Shown here one piece after another: positions 34,461-45,759 of a DNA stretch of 64,000 nt. The notes under the pieces are model-generated. The model made no database searches. It worked only from the letters and a program-made list of their open reading frames with translations, and was not told the origin of the DNA. A program made the position numbers and the translations under genes. This DNA comes from Cerrena zonata (taxonomy: Eukaryota > Basidiomycota > Agaricomycetes > Polyporales > Cerrenaceae), in NCBI GenBank assembly GCA_038087015.1, contig JASBNA010000007.1, forward strand, positions 620,001-684,000, given 5' to 3'. Position 1 is the stretch's first letter. The number at the start of each line of letters is the position of its first letter.

Positions 34461-36446
34461 CTATATATAGACTGTGATTTTCCGTGTAATGCTATCCCAT
34501 CCATCCTTTGCAAGTGATGCTACTATGGACTTTTCAGCCCCGCCCCTTGTCGTACGGGTGATGCGGTCTGGTCCAACCTGAGCGCCCTGGGCGACAAGAT
34601 CTAGCGTCGTAGGGGTTTGCATGAGGATAATCTTGATTATACTAGTGTCTGTACGCTGTCCATCGGGAACGAAGGGATCAAAAGTAGGTTGGTGTTCCGG
34701 GCTTGCTCCAATCTGAAGCCTTCCGCCTGGAAGTAATGGTGCATTATCGTCCGCCGGTGACCACCAGATGCTTATTTCATAGGTCGAGGTGTCGAAATAC
34801 ATGATATAGGGGTAAAGAGGAATCTGTCCGTTATTTTGTAGCACGAAAACATATTCATTATTATCGGTGGCCAAGATGATGGCTTCGTCGTTCTTGAAGT
34901 TAATCTCGGTCTTCAATGGTCGGGGAACAGCTATACCTTGATCAAGTAGCCACATCTCCATGTGGACATCTTCAGCATAGGGATGAGTGACATTCGCTTT
35001 GTCGAGGTAATAATTGAAATGTGCGATGGATTCCAACAGATAGATGATATTTAAGGTTTCCAACTCTGACGAGTCAAATCGAGGAACTGGTGTCGTAAGA
35101 TCGCGAAGATGGACGTCCTGCCGATGAAGAAAAAGGAATACCCCTCCATCAGCTTGCTCCTGGATTTGCAACAATATATCAGCCCTTTCCGGCGTACTAT
35201 CAACGCGTGTAAGAGTAGGTGGCAGATTTGAAAGCTCTGCCCTGACTCTTGCGGGGAGACGATGTACACTATCATCCACCGCAAAGGATAAAATGTATGG
35301 GTGATCAAGTAAGCAAGCTTTGTGAAGTTGTCCTTTGACAGAGGTAGATTCCGCCACTGTGGCAAGTAAGTAAGTGTTTCCAACTTCTGTTGCAGTTGCT
35401 ATCCCTATAACACGCTCGATATTGTATTGTGGATCAAGGTTATACAATTCAAATCGTGTTCCAGGACGAATGCCGAGAAGGGAACAAGAGCACTCTATGC
35501 GAAAGAGTGCTCTGTCTGGTTGCCAGGTCGCCGTGAGCATATTTGGGCGGACCTGGGTCTTCTCGAAGACAAGTCGGTCACGAGACACACCTTCGCATTG
35601 AGGATGCTGATTCGGCAGACTGTAATTGGGGTACAACGTCATCCAGTCTGCCTGGAGTGTGCGTTCAGCATGCTTAACCAACTCTGCATAGGACCTTGGG
35701 TAGATGTCCTTGCGACGTAAGCAGGTAAGAAGAGCTTTGGTGAATATCCCTCCTTCTTCATTCCCTATCACCTGCTCTCTAGGTCCACAGGCAGCGATGA
35801 GAACGTGGGATTTGTCACGACGCTTCGTAAAGACGCCCCGCAGTCTCCTTTGCTTGGATGGAGGAATAGAGGACCAAATCTCTTGGTCGATATTATCTCT
35901 GAGAGGGATAGCTTTGGCAGGATCTACTGCGCGGATTTGGAAAGAGGGTAATTGATCTACGCCCTTACGCGTCCCGTGTCCACTGTGACAACAGTCAAGG
36001 ATAACGGTAATGTTGTCACCGTGTCTTTCGGCAAGTTGCTCTAGTAGAGCTGCAATGGTTCGGTCTGGGATTCCACAGATATATTGGCCACCTCTGTCAG
36101 CGGTGCCATAATCGTAGGGGACGATAGACTCTATCTTCCTATCATCGGAAATGACTGGCCAGTGAGGGGGTGCATCGGTGATATCACCATGACCGGCATA
36201 GTAAAATAAGATGGGGTCACCGTCTTGAATGGCTCTATTATTGATGAGATGATGACGGAACTGGGCGAGGATGCCGTCTCTGGTGGCGTTAGGGCCTTCG
36301 AGGACGTGTATATTGGAGGAAGGAGTATGAAGATCCTGTTCGAGATACTTTCGTGTATTCGCGACATCTTCGGCAGCACCGATGACCTCTGGCCAATCAG
36401 GATCTTTCCACTCGGTAATCCCAACTAGTAGTGCAAAGAGTCGCAT
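34461..36446 (-). CDS. caspase-like cysteine peptidase (C14) with long C-terminal extension
   Basis: Single exon, 661 residues from the start MRLFALLVGI at 36446; an in-frame upstream Met at 36506 is less likely. The p20 fold is clear: ALLVGI strand, AAEDVANTRKYLEQDL, ILFYYAGHGD (catalytic His at about 86), and VILDCCHSGHG (catalytic Cys at about 153, in the metacaspase DxCHSG position). Then come SHVLIAACGPREQ and EGGIFTKALLTCL, which matches the p10-like second half. Residues from about 300 onward form a beta-rich region with FELYNLDPQ, YVFVLQNNGQIPLYPYIMYF and LLPGGRLQIGAS, resembling DUF4384-like tails of bacterial caspase homologs. It may cleave proteins during stress or cell death. Its stop lies 54 bp from that of the CHAT gene. 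Confidence 0.93.
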   Translation of the reverse strand: MRLFALLVGITEWKDPDWPEVIGAAEDVANTRKYLEQDLHTPSSNIHVLEGPNATRDGILAQFRHHLINNRAIQDGDPILFYYAGHGDITDAPPHWPVISDDRKIESIVPYDYGTADRGGQYICGIPDRTIAALLEQLAERHGDNITVILDCCHSGHGTRKGVDQLPSFQIRAVDPAKAIPLRDNIDQEIWSSIPPSKQRRLRGVFTKRRDKSHVLIAACGPREQVIGNEEGGIFTKALLTCLRRKDIYPRSYAELVKHAERTLQADWMTLYPNYSLPNQHPQCEGVSRDRLVFEKTQVRPNMLTATWQPDRALFRIECSCSLLGIRPGTRFELYNLDPQYNIERVIGIATATEVGNTYLLATVAESTSVKGQLHKACLLDHPYILSFAVDDSVHRLPARVRAELSNLPPTLTRVDSTPERADILLQIQEQADGGVFLFLHRQDVHLRDLTTPVPRFDSSELETLNIIYLLESIAHFNYYLDKANVTHPYAEDVHMEMWLLDQGIAVPRPLKTEINFKNDEAIILATDNNEYVFVLQNNGQIPLYPYIMYFDTSTYEISIWWSPADDNAPLLPGGRLQIGASPEHQPTFDPFVPDGQRTDTSIIKIILMQTPTTLDLVAQGAQVGPDRITRTTRGGAEKSIVASLAKDGWDSITRKITVYI

Positions 36447-37087
36447 TCCAGCCTTAAACCAAGACGAATAAGTAAGCAATCCTACAATGCAATAGTCAGG
36501 CTGCACTTCAATTTAAGTATAATCGCGTAGTAGCTGTGGGTGGAGTTCATGGACCTGACTCATCTCACGCTGTCGAATTCACGTATTTATGTGAAGCACA
36601 TAGTAAGGTTTATACACAGTCGGCTTTCGCCAGTGGAACCCAAGCAGCGCTACGAGGAAGTGCCGAAGCATTCATGCAATACTTGGTATTGCACCAATGG
36701 AGGGCGAGACATCCCGACATCCATCTTTTTCTTGAGGGAAAAAGGACACATATATACTGCAAAGAGCCTCTACTAGGATATTTTCAAGGATAACTAGTAG
36801 TAGAATGAGCTGTTAGTCACTCACATTCTAAATTAAGGGCTAGGTCGAGTATAGCATACCCATCATCCCTTGATGATGGCCACAAATGAATAATTTTGTT
36901 GAGCAATTGAGTCACAATCATCTTAAATGATATGATAAGTAGCTAGTGAGTAGTACCAGTGTACCCGGGTGAACCAGCGAACATGACGACACTACTGTGC
37001 TCGCAAAATGCCGAGCGCGGAGTTGAATGTTACACATGTACAGCCACCGTATGCTTTACGACGCCACTTGAAGTGGGACACACTGCC
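36447..37087. other. upstream of caspase-like gene
   Basis: Contains the promoter side of the caspase-like gene and ends at the CACTA element. No gene is supported. Confidence 0.4.
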
Positions 37088-37547
37088 CACTGTGAGGGTA
37101 GGAACGGGCGATTTTCGACCGGCGCAATCGGGCGGAAACTGAACGTTCAACGATCGAACATCGCCCGTTATGTTGTGTACATCGACCGGTTTCGGTCGAT
37201 CTAGTCCGGTCGATTGTCGTCGATTATCCCCGGCCAGGAGACAAATTCGACTGTTTTCCTGGAGCACGATATCGGCCGGTTTTCAACGTTTCGCGTACGA
37301 TTAATGCCTTTCGACAACGACCGGTTGTCTGTCATTAAGACCCTGCTTCCTTAGTCGTAAATAGACAGTAATGAAGTGCATAATTGACTGTTTTTCTTGT
37401 TGATTATCATCATTTGGATGGTCTATTATCCTCAGTAGTGAGCAAGGCCCTTTTTGTTTGCACAAATGAATGAATGAAAGCGAAATTGCATTAAAGCTAC
37501 ATCGGAATACAAGAGCAATGCTATTTCTAGATAATAGGATCCGTTCT

Positions 37548-38328
37548 TTACACATCAGGCTGAGCAGCCACACGGGCCGCTGCTATGCCCTTTGCCCTCT
37601 TCTTCTCTGCAGAACGGCAGCTATGAAGGTATTGCTTCACCATGTCCGCTGTTGCCCAGTCATACTTGAACTGGGCCAAATACGGATGAAGTTCTCGAGC
37701 CTAAAAATGTGAGGTCAGTATAGTCACATTTCCTAACATTGAAACCAAAAACTTACACTTGCATATATGTTACCCAGCTTGTCGGCTGGCTGCCGTTTGA
37801 ACTGGAGTTGTGTGTCAATGCGAGCAGAATGGCAGAGGACACGGACAGCTGCCTACACAATGTGAGCGTGTGAACGATATCGATCAATCCTGAGTGATCA
37901 ACTTACTAGGATGAAAGAGTACGTCGGCTTATCATCCTCTAACGCCATCTCTTTCCGCAGATTGTATCCTTTCTTCCCTCCACCTGCACACCCCTTAGGT
38001 TTTTCGATCAATACTGGTCGTTCACGTTGCCGTGCCACTGCCGCCGCTGCTGCTCGATCACGCTCGGCTGCTGAAAGAGCGCTGTTTGCAGCTTGCAGTT
38101 CAGCTAGATCACATCGGTAAGTCAGTACTGGAAGATAGTAGATGGAAGGCGATACTAACCTCTGAGACGTTGCAGCTCCAGTTGTACTTCATTGTCATTA
38201 AGAAGGTGTGCCCCATCGTTTTGTGTTTCCCCTCCTTGTGGTGGTGATTGCGAACGCCTCTCCTGAGTTCGGTTGTTGGGAGCATTGCGAGTAGGTCCAG
38301 TGGTGTGCGAGCGGCCTCGACGAGCCAT
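37548..38328 (-). CDS. transposon accessory protein (CACTA-associated), function unknown
   Basis: Four exons splice to about 200 residues starting MARRGRSHTTGPTRN at 38328 and ending AAARVAAQPDV at 37548. The N-terminus is Arg/Gln/Pro-rich. It is followed by a predicted coiled coil (VQLELQRLRAELQAANSALS, about residues 48-68). Then come KKGYNLRKEMALEDDKPTYS and a C-terminal block, ASARELHPYLAQFKYDWATA followed by DMVKQYL. There are no transposase motifs. It is transcribed divergently from the transposase across a 200-bp shared promoter, inside the same terminal repeats. It may be a DNA-binding partner comparable in role to plant TnpA, but this is inference. Confidence 0.75.
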
Positions 38329-38530
38329 TGAAGTGAAGTCGGTGAGTGGCAAAGTAGGTATTATGTGATGAGTGTCTGACAAAAGACCGTTTTCACAGTG
38401 ATTAATATTATATACGCCCCTTGCCACTCGGGACGTTGATCTCGCCACTCTGCCCGTCAATCTCGCGTAGTACTGTACACTACCATTTTTGGAATCCAAC
38501 GCTTTACAAACCTCAATCTGTTCTGATACT

Positions 38531-41500
38531 ATGCCACCTAAACCTAAGGTTCACTGTCCGTGCTGCAATAAATATGTTAGCCCTACTACCCGGACCAGAC
38601 ACCTTCGACTGAACCTCACTCCCCAACTTCAACATCTGTTAGGTGATACCCCACAATTTACGGGAGTTCAGACACGTCCGCTACATGCAACTCAGTCTCA
38701 AGTCACCGATCCAGTAGATGACCTTGTTGCTACTACTGGTATTGATGTACAAGATGATCCCATGGATGTCGATCAGGATCGTCAGGTGGATGATGTCACC
38801 ATGACTGAACCTCCTCCACTTGGGACTACATTACGATCTGTACAAGATACTATTTGGGGGCGCTCTGCTCGTGACCCTCGTGCTGCATCAGTTGAGGATG
38901 CTAGTGACAGTGAAGATGAAGGTGACAATGGTACGGCAGGATTTACAGTACCTGACGATGACGATGACGATGAGCCGATGCAACATGAACCGGATGCTGA
39001 TGAAATGTCTGCCTATTTGCGACTGGGTGAGGTCTATGAACGGGAGCTTGTTGATATAGGTATGGTATTTCATTATATATTGATGCACTATCTAACTATC
39101 TATTCCGTAGAGCAACAACTTAGCGATCATGATCGGCGCATCCTCCGCATGTATGCACTCAAGATTCATGCTCGTCTTACAATGGAGGCGTTTAAGATGC
39201 TACCGTTCGCTTTCGATCATGCTCCAAGTGAAACTTGGGAAGAAGTCAACTCGCGTGCTGCATTTCTGTCTGGTTTCGATCCTGTTCTCTATGACTGTTG
39301 TGTGAAATCATGCTGTCTGTATGTCGGACCACACAAAGACCTCACTGCATGCCCGTTCTGTAAGGAACCACGTTACACAAGTCAAGGCAGGCCCCGTAAA
39401 CACTTTACATACATCCCTCTGATCCCACGACTTCGTACACTATTCAAGAACAGACCGGCTCTCGAAAAGCTCACATACCGTGCGAACTTCCGTCCCTCTC
39501 CTCGCCGTGAATGTAACTGTCATGGTCAATCCAAATGTTATTGTCCCACATCAGTCGCAGATGTTTTTGATGGGTCCCACTATTGTCAGCTTCTCGACAC
39601 TAAAGTTCTTGTCAATGACATAGAACTTTCTCACCGCTACTTCTCCGATCTTCGAGACATTGCACTTGGTTTCTCAACTGATGGGTTTGCACCTTTCAAA
39701 CGGAGGAAACATACTGCGTGGCCATTGATTCTGTATAACCTCAATCTCCCACCTGAGGAGCGTTTTCGGAAAGAGAACATCATCTGTCTAGGCGTAATTC
39801 CAGGACCGAAAAAACCTCATGACATGGATTCCTTCCTATGGCCAATGGTCGAAGAGCTTATCCAGCTTGCATCTGGCATCCCGATCTTTGATGTTGATGC
39901 ATCTGAGATGTTCCTTTTCCATGCCTACCTTATTGTCATAGGAGGTGACATTCCTGCCATGTCTATGGTGATGAGAATGAAGGGTCATAATGGCTTATGT
40001 CCATGTCGTATGTGTGAGATTCTTGGTATACGGGATCTCAGCAATGCAAGATCTAATGTACATTATGTACCGCTTGATCGCTCACATTTTCCATCTGACC
40101 AACTTCCCCCTGATGCTCCACGACAGTATAACCCTCTTCAGCTTCCACTCCGAACACATGCAAGATTTGTTTCACAAGCTCATGAAGTACAGCTTTCAAC
40201 AACTGCTACTCAAGAGGACCAGCTATCGAAGAAATATGGTATCAAAGGTCTTCCATTACTGGCATGCTTACATTCCCTCTCCTTTCCCACATCTTTTCCT
40301 TACGACTTTATGCATCTCTTTTGGGCAAACACTATCCCAAATCTTGTCCGTCACTGGACTGGGGAGTTCAAAGGTCTCTCTCCAGGCAAGGAAGACTACC
40401 AAATCAGTCCAACTGTATGGGAGGCTATTGGTCGAGCTTGTGCTGAATCTGGCGATACCATTCCATCAACGTATAGTGCACGTCCTATGAATATCGATAC
40501 CGACAAGCATCTTTTCAATTGTGACATGTGGTCATTTTGGACTTTATACCTTGGGCCCGTTCTCCTCCGAAACCGCTTTCTCCAGCCCAAGTATTATAAT
40601 CACTTCATTGATCTTGTCAAGCTTCTCAATATCTGCCTCAAGTTTGACATCACTCAGGATGATCTCAATACCCTTCGCAGTGGATTTGCAAGATGGGTAG
40701 AGCAATATGAGAGGTAATCTCTTCTTACAGTGCTCATTATCTCCCACTCGGCTGACAATATTTTAGATATTACTATCAGTACACACCTAGTCGGGTCTCA
40801 ACATGCTTACTGACTATCCATGCTATGCTTCATATTGCAGATAGCATTGAAGCTATGGGCCCTGTGTGGGCATATTGGGCTTTCCCTATGGAACGTTTTT
40901 GTGGCCGTCTTCAACCTCACATCCGAAGCCGACGATTTCCTTTTGCAAATATAGACACTTTTGTGGTTGCTGATGCTCGTCTTGCTCACCTCGGACTGAA
41001 GTATAATATCAAACAAGAACTCTCACTCAAAGCTCCCCAAAATGGACCTGTTCGGGGCCAATTTGATCATGCTACATGTAAGAGTGTTAGTTGAATCTGG
41101 AAATACATTGTTAATTTTTTGTACAGATCCCACATGTGTTTTACTCCCTCCAAGAGTCACTCAATTTGAGAATCCATCTTTACTTACCCGAATTGCAGTT
41201 CACCTAGCAACAAGACACAATTTGAACATTTCGAGTGCTCGTCAACTTGTAACATCTGCCAAACTTGAATTATTTGGAAAAGTACGGCGTCTAGAAGGAG
41301 GTGACACTATGTGTGCATCGTCCTTGGTTGCACATGCAAATGATCGCAGAGATGCTACATTTGTCCGAGTAAGTGAGCAATCTTACTTGGGATATTTAGA
41401 CTGACCTTATGACCACATAGTACGAGCTTCTTGTGGACCGCTATGCACATCAACGAAACCGATCACCGGAGTTTGAACTCAAGGCATTTTACGGGCAGCT

Positions 41501-41786
41501 CAAGCACATTATAGTCGTGCAAATTCCTGCCAATGCCCGTAGCGGACTACCAGATGGTGAAGTTCTTTTTCTAGTTGATATCCAAAGTGCAAAAATTGCA
41601 TTACAAAATGATCTCGATATGCACTACTTCTCATCTATGGGCCAAACCGAAGTCGTTGACATCACTTCGGTACAATGCTTAGTAGGCCGCGTAAAAGTTG
41701 CAGCGGGTGGTCAGTACGACTGGGCTATTATAGACCGTAGTGGTGAGCTGGCGAGAGCAATGTATACATCGGAGGGTGTAGAATAA
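38531..41786 (+). CDS. Tnp2-type transposase (Transposase_21, CACTA superfamily)
   Basis: Catalyses transposition of the surrounding element. The start MPPKPKVHC at 38531 opens a zinc-finger-like HCPCCNKYVSPTTRTRHL. An acidic low-complexity region follows. The Tnp2 core has CPFCKEPRYTSQGRPRKHFT, DVFDGSHYCQLL, YFSDLRDIALGFSTDGFAPF, NIICLGVIPGPKKP, a metal-site region GGDIPAM, and MKGHNGLCPCRMCEI. Later exons continue with MERFCGRLQPHIRSRRFPFA and a C-terminal domain to 41786. A possible in-frame intron lies at 39060-39110. Three GT-AG introns near 40716, 41081 and 41371 rejoin the frame. No stops or frameshifts were found, so it could encode a functional protein. Confidence 0.9.
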
Positions 41787-42006
41787 TACATCACAGTATG
41801 TTCGTACTGTACACGGCGTCGAGAATCAACTAGTTCCGGTTGAAATGGACGCGAGCGCCTGTGACCAGTTACACATCACGAAAATCGACGGAATGTGACT
41901 TTTAAGTCTTTCGACAGTTATCGCCTCTCATTCAGTCGATTGTGACACTTTCGACCGAACGCCGTCGTTTTTCTGGCGAAAATCGCACGTTCTAGTCCTC
42001 ATAGTG

Positions 42007-44160
42007 TGCCAGTACAGTGGCAGTGAACATTTATGTAGTCTTGACACGCCACTGTTTCAAGTTAGGTTGTGAGTAGAAAATATTCTTCTTGATTTGTACT
42101 ATGTTCGATTCGCAATCTTGTGCAGAAGACATCAGTTATTATGGTCATTGCCCCGAGTCCTGACGACGGCTTTCAAATCACTATCTGGTCAAATTTGTGC
42201 ACACATACTAGTACACGTTCCAAAGAACTATCAGGATCGACTCTTTCGGGAAGCGCATGTAATATGGACATATATAACATAGCCAACACTCGCTCTGCAC
42301 AGGAATGGCGTGGCCTAATCCATCATATTTACGACGCATCTGGTCATCTCGGCATTTCTCTCATTGGGCGACCACGACGCGTGTCTGCAAAATACAACAA
42401 CACACTTTGCCGAATCTGTTCTCTCACCCTGATCTACACTAGATATAATAAAACATTCCCAGAATACCCAATGCCGATTGATCCCTAGCTAAACGACATC
42501 AACCACATGTTCTCCTTCCCAACTCTCTGGACACACCCAACCCGAATGGGCACTTCTATGTGGAAAGGGTCGTCAGGTGGCAAGGGAGAAGCACTGGTTC
42601 ATATTTCCGGAAGCATAGCGTCGTACGCAGTATCCAACTCCTCGTTCCAAATATGAACGATAGTTGGCTGACTGTGAGCGGATAGTCTCTTCAGACGGAG
42701 TTCGAACTCAAGTCGTGTTATGCATAAAAGTCCCTCTACTTCATTGACGATTTACATGCCCCTCTTGCCTCTTACTTCTATCTCCCCTTGCTTCTAGCCC
42801 TCGTTTCTTGCTTTCCCCTGGTATCCTTGGTACTGTACTTGGGCCTTCTTATGTCGTGTAAGGTGCGTGTTGGTTCCCGGGACGATGTGGCGCACATCCA
42901 CTGACGACAAGACCGTTGATGTTGTTAGGTTCCTCCCTCAATCTGGACGACCCCCAAGTAAATATCATCTGATCGTTACCGTTCTACGCCCCTCCAGTGA
43001 TTTTATTTGCTGCTTAGTTTAACATGTGGCGCACTTAACTAGCGAAGGCCGACGGATCAAGATACCTCAAAATTCTTTTCTAATACACATTCTTCATTCC
43101 TTCTGCTACCCTCCTACCGTGTTGCTTGCCTTAAATGTCTTCACTTTCTTCTGTTGATATCATTTTCGACGATGGTTTGGCTAGTAATAAAGATGGTGAT
43201 ACCCGCAGTAAGCATTTCGCTACTCCGATGTTTTTGACCATATCTAACATGAAGCTCAATCCAACAGACTTCGGCTTCCTCAACAACCAGCAAGAACCCT
43301 GGCGACAACTCTAGGATGACCTTTGACAACAATTCTATGCTACGACAAACGACTCCCTTCAGGCTCGGCGGCAACAGTTTCACTCGTCCAGCAATGTCTT
43401 CCACCTTGGTATCACATCTGTTATCTGGCGACCACCTCTATGTCTTACAATCCCTATACTCCCTGCACTTCATTCTCTTACCCCTTATCTATCTCTTGGA
43501 CTTAGGCAGCACTTCTCTCGCTTTCATACCTTCACTTCTATTTTGACCTCTTTTCCACTCTTGCTTACTCTCTCTGCCCTCCGGTCCTCTGAATCTATCT
43601 ATCGAATATTATTCCATGGAACGTTGAGAAGTTCTTGATGGACGGAATGGGTTAGAAATGATTCAAGGTGCGTGTCCCGGGGGAAGGCACGGACCTTTCC
43701 GCGGTCCTCGGGATAAGTACCTGTGATGGTCGTATATGCGTCCCACAGGGAAACCAACACGTGCCAATCTGTTTAGTCGAGCTCGCGTTTGATTTGACAA
43801 TGTTCCGTCGCCAATGTCTCTCTTAGACATCTATGGCGAGTCGTGACCGTAGTCACTACACCCCACTTAACGAGAATTTCTTTCGGGTTACACATCAGCA
43901 GTATTAATGCTACATTCATTTTAAATGAACTATAAATCTTTAGAACGTACGATGTTTATAGTAGGACTAAGTATGTCATCTACCGTCTGAACCTGAACCG
44001 AGCCGACAGCCTCTCGAAGGGCCCAGTTTGTTATAGGCAGCGGTAGCAGAAGACTTTATTTCCCATAAAACATCCTTCCGTTCTCCTATGGTGCAAGTCC
44101 GTCGACCGAGAATACTTTGGGCTCAGTTCACTGTTAGCACGGGTGACTAGACTAAAGGGT
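42007..44160. other. gene-free region of 2.1 kb
   Basis: This stretch lies between two mobile elements. Open frames at 42120-42488 and 43141-43546 have no recognised motif. It may hold decayed repeats, but I cannot delimit any. Confidence 0.4.
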
Positions 44161-44514
44161 TACAGTAGTGCCATTCAAGTTGGAATCTTCAGAACGTCGG
44201 ATCGGTGGGGAGATCGGGCTAATAGCCCGGGCTATTGGCCCATTGGCCTTCTTTGCCCCCCGACGCCCCCGTTAATGGGGATGGTCAATGGGGTTTATTC
44301 CATGTGGAGTTGCCCGTTATGGTCCACCCTATCATGCTGGGGCTCACGACCGTACTCAACTTGTTTGCAATATTAAGACTGGTGATCTATACATCTAAAG
44401 CAAAGACACATACCGAAAAAGGCAGGCGGGTGATTATGTCACTAAAGTTATTAGGTCATCACCCTATTTGGTAGGAGTGGCTCTCTTGCGCGGCCCGGAG
44501 GGCGGGTGGCGCGG

Positions 44515-44975
44515 ACGGGCGCTCTTAGATAGGTTGCAAAATAAAGTAAAATACAGTAGAAACTAAGACAGTAGAGAAAGCAATATTAATGTATCAATAG
44601 GGGCTGAAATAAGAAACACTATCTCTACTATTTTACATTGTTGATGATTTTTGAAAGCGAAATTATAGGATAGAAATAAGTAGTATTAATAGGATATAAC
44701 TCAATAAACTTGATTATTAGTAATATGGCCTCAACAAGCACGGGCAGAGGGAGAAATATTTTTGGCCTGAGAGTACTTGCATATATGAGCCAATCCATTC
44801 AAATACCATATCCATTCAAATTGCTCATAATTTCAAAATTAAATAATTGAATTAATACGAATGTAATATATGAGGGCACACCGTCACGGTGCCCTACTCA
44901 GAATAAATGATTTATTTCCAGAGGGCCGAAGGCCCTCTATGAATTATTTTCAGCAAGTGTCAGCTTGCCGTAGGC
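44515..44975. other. AT-rich block with GC hairpins (possible mitochondrial-derived DNA)
   Basis: Strongly AT-rich sequence is interrupted by perfect GC-rich hairpins, such as GGGCACACCGTCACGGTGCCC near 44874 with one mismatch and AGAGGGCCGAAGGCCCTCT near 44921. This pattern is typical of fungal mitochondrial intergenic DNA. No coding sequence is visible. The assignment is by appearance only. Confidence 0.3.
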
Positions 44976-45390
44976 TGCGTTTGGGCTGCGTATGACCGTG
45001 GTGACCACGGGCATTATATTCTAGTCGTTTTCTAAGACATGATAATGATAGCCTGTGTCTACTCAGTGTATAGAATCTAGGATGTCCTACTAGTGTAACA
45101 CCAGTTTTTGGGTAATGAATAAACATGTACTTATGACTATAGCGGGGTTATTGTCAGCACCTACCATATATGGTACTTATTTCAACGTTTTATTGTTCTA
45201 AGTACTTATGAATAACAGTTGTCTTATTTTTTTACTCTAGAGTATTTTATTGCTCAGCTTAGTACTGTACTCTTGATGCATACACGATGATGTTGTATAA
45301 TAAATGAAACTCGGGTCACGCAGAGGGATTTTTGTTAGTCTCAACACATTAACCTTGGTATCATTTAGTCTATAGAATCCTGCTACTGTA

Positions 45391-45759
45391 CTTTTTCGAC
45401 CAACAAGGATGTCACGCGTCACAAGCCCAAAAATCCCCGCCGTTTGGACATTTTGTCACGGCTCACAGAGACACCATCCTGCTCAGCCGTTTGGTCACGA
45501 GCGCTTTTATTTGTAGGCGCCCACCGTGAAGTCAACGGTTATGATAAATCGTCACTATAAATTGATTTTTCAGCTCGTAACAGCCAAATACTCTCATATT
45601 GCATTGACTTTGATAGCTTAGAAACTGAATTTTGCTGCCAATTATGCCGATTTCCGCCTGTTGTCCGGATGTGTCACACATCACCGAGGGTTCATCCGGT
45701 TTCACAAAGCGGATGAAACGTGTCACCTGTCACAGAGCCATCCTTGTTGGTCGAAAAAG
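45391..45759. mobile_element. MITE-like element with 21-bp perfect inverted ends and TA flanks
   Basis: Starts CTTTTTCGACCAACAAGG and ends with the exact reverse complement; the 21-bp ends are 45391-45411 and 45739-45759. Both sides are flanked by TA, the insertion target of Tc1/mariner-type elements. The 369-bp interior is noncoding and contains several GTCAC motifs. Confidence 0.7.

Larger units (their letters stand above)
37088..42006. mobile_element. CACTA-type DNA transposon, about 4.9 kb, apparently complete
   Basis: The left end CACTGTGAGGGTAGGAACG and the inverted right end CACTATGAGGACTAGAACG match over about 30 bp, with GCGATTTTCG shared further inside. A 4-bp direct repeat TGCC flanks both ends (37084-37087 and 42007-42010), a likely target-site duplication. 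Inside are a Tnp2-type transposase (+) and a divergent accessory gene (-). GTCGAT/CGACCG-type motifs cluster just inside both ends, as expected of CACTA subterminal repeats. Both genes read without breaks, so the element may be recent or still active. Confidence 0.85.

Noticed and set aside
42120..42488. Open frame of 122 codons next to the CACTA element
   Set aside because: No motif, outside the terminal repeats, and no second exon found.
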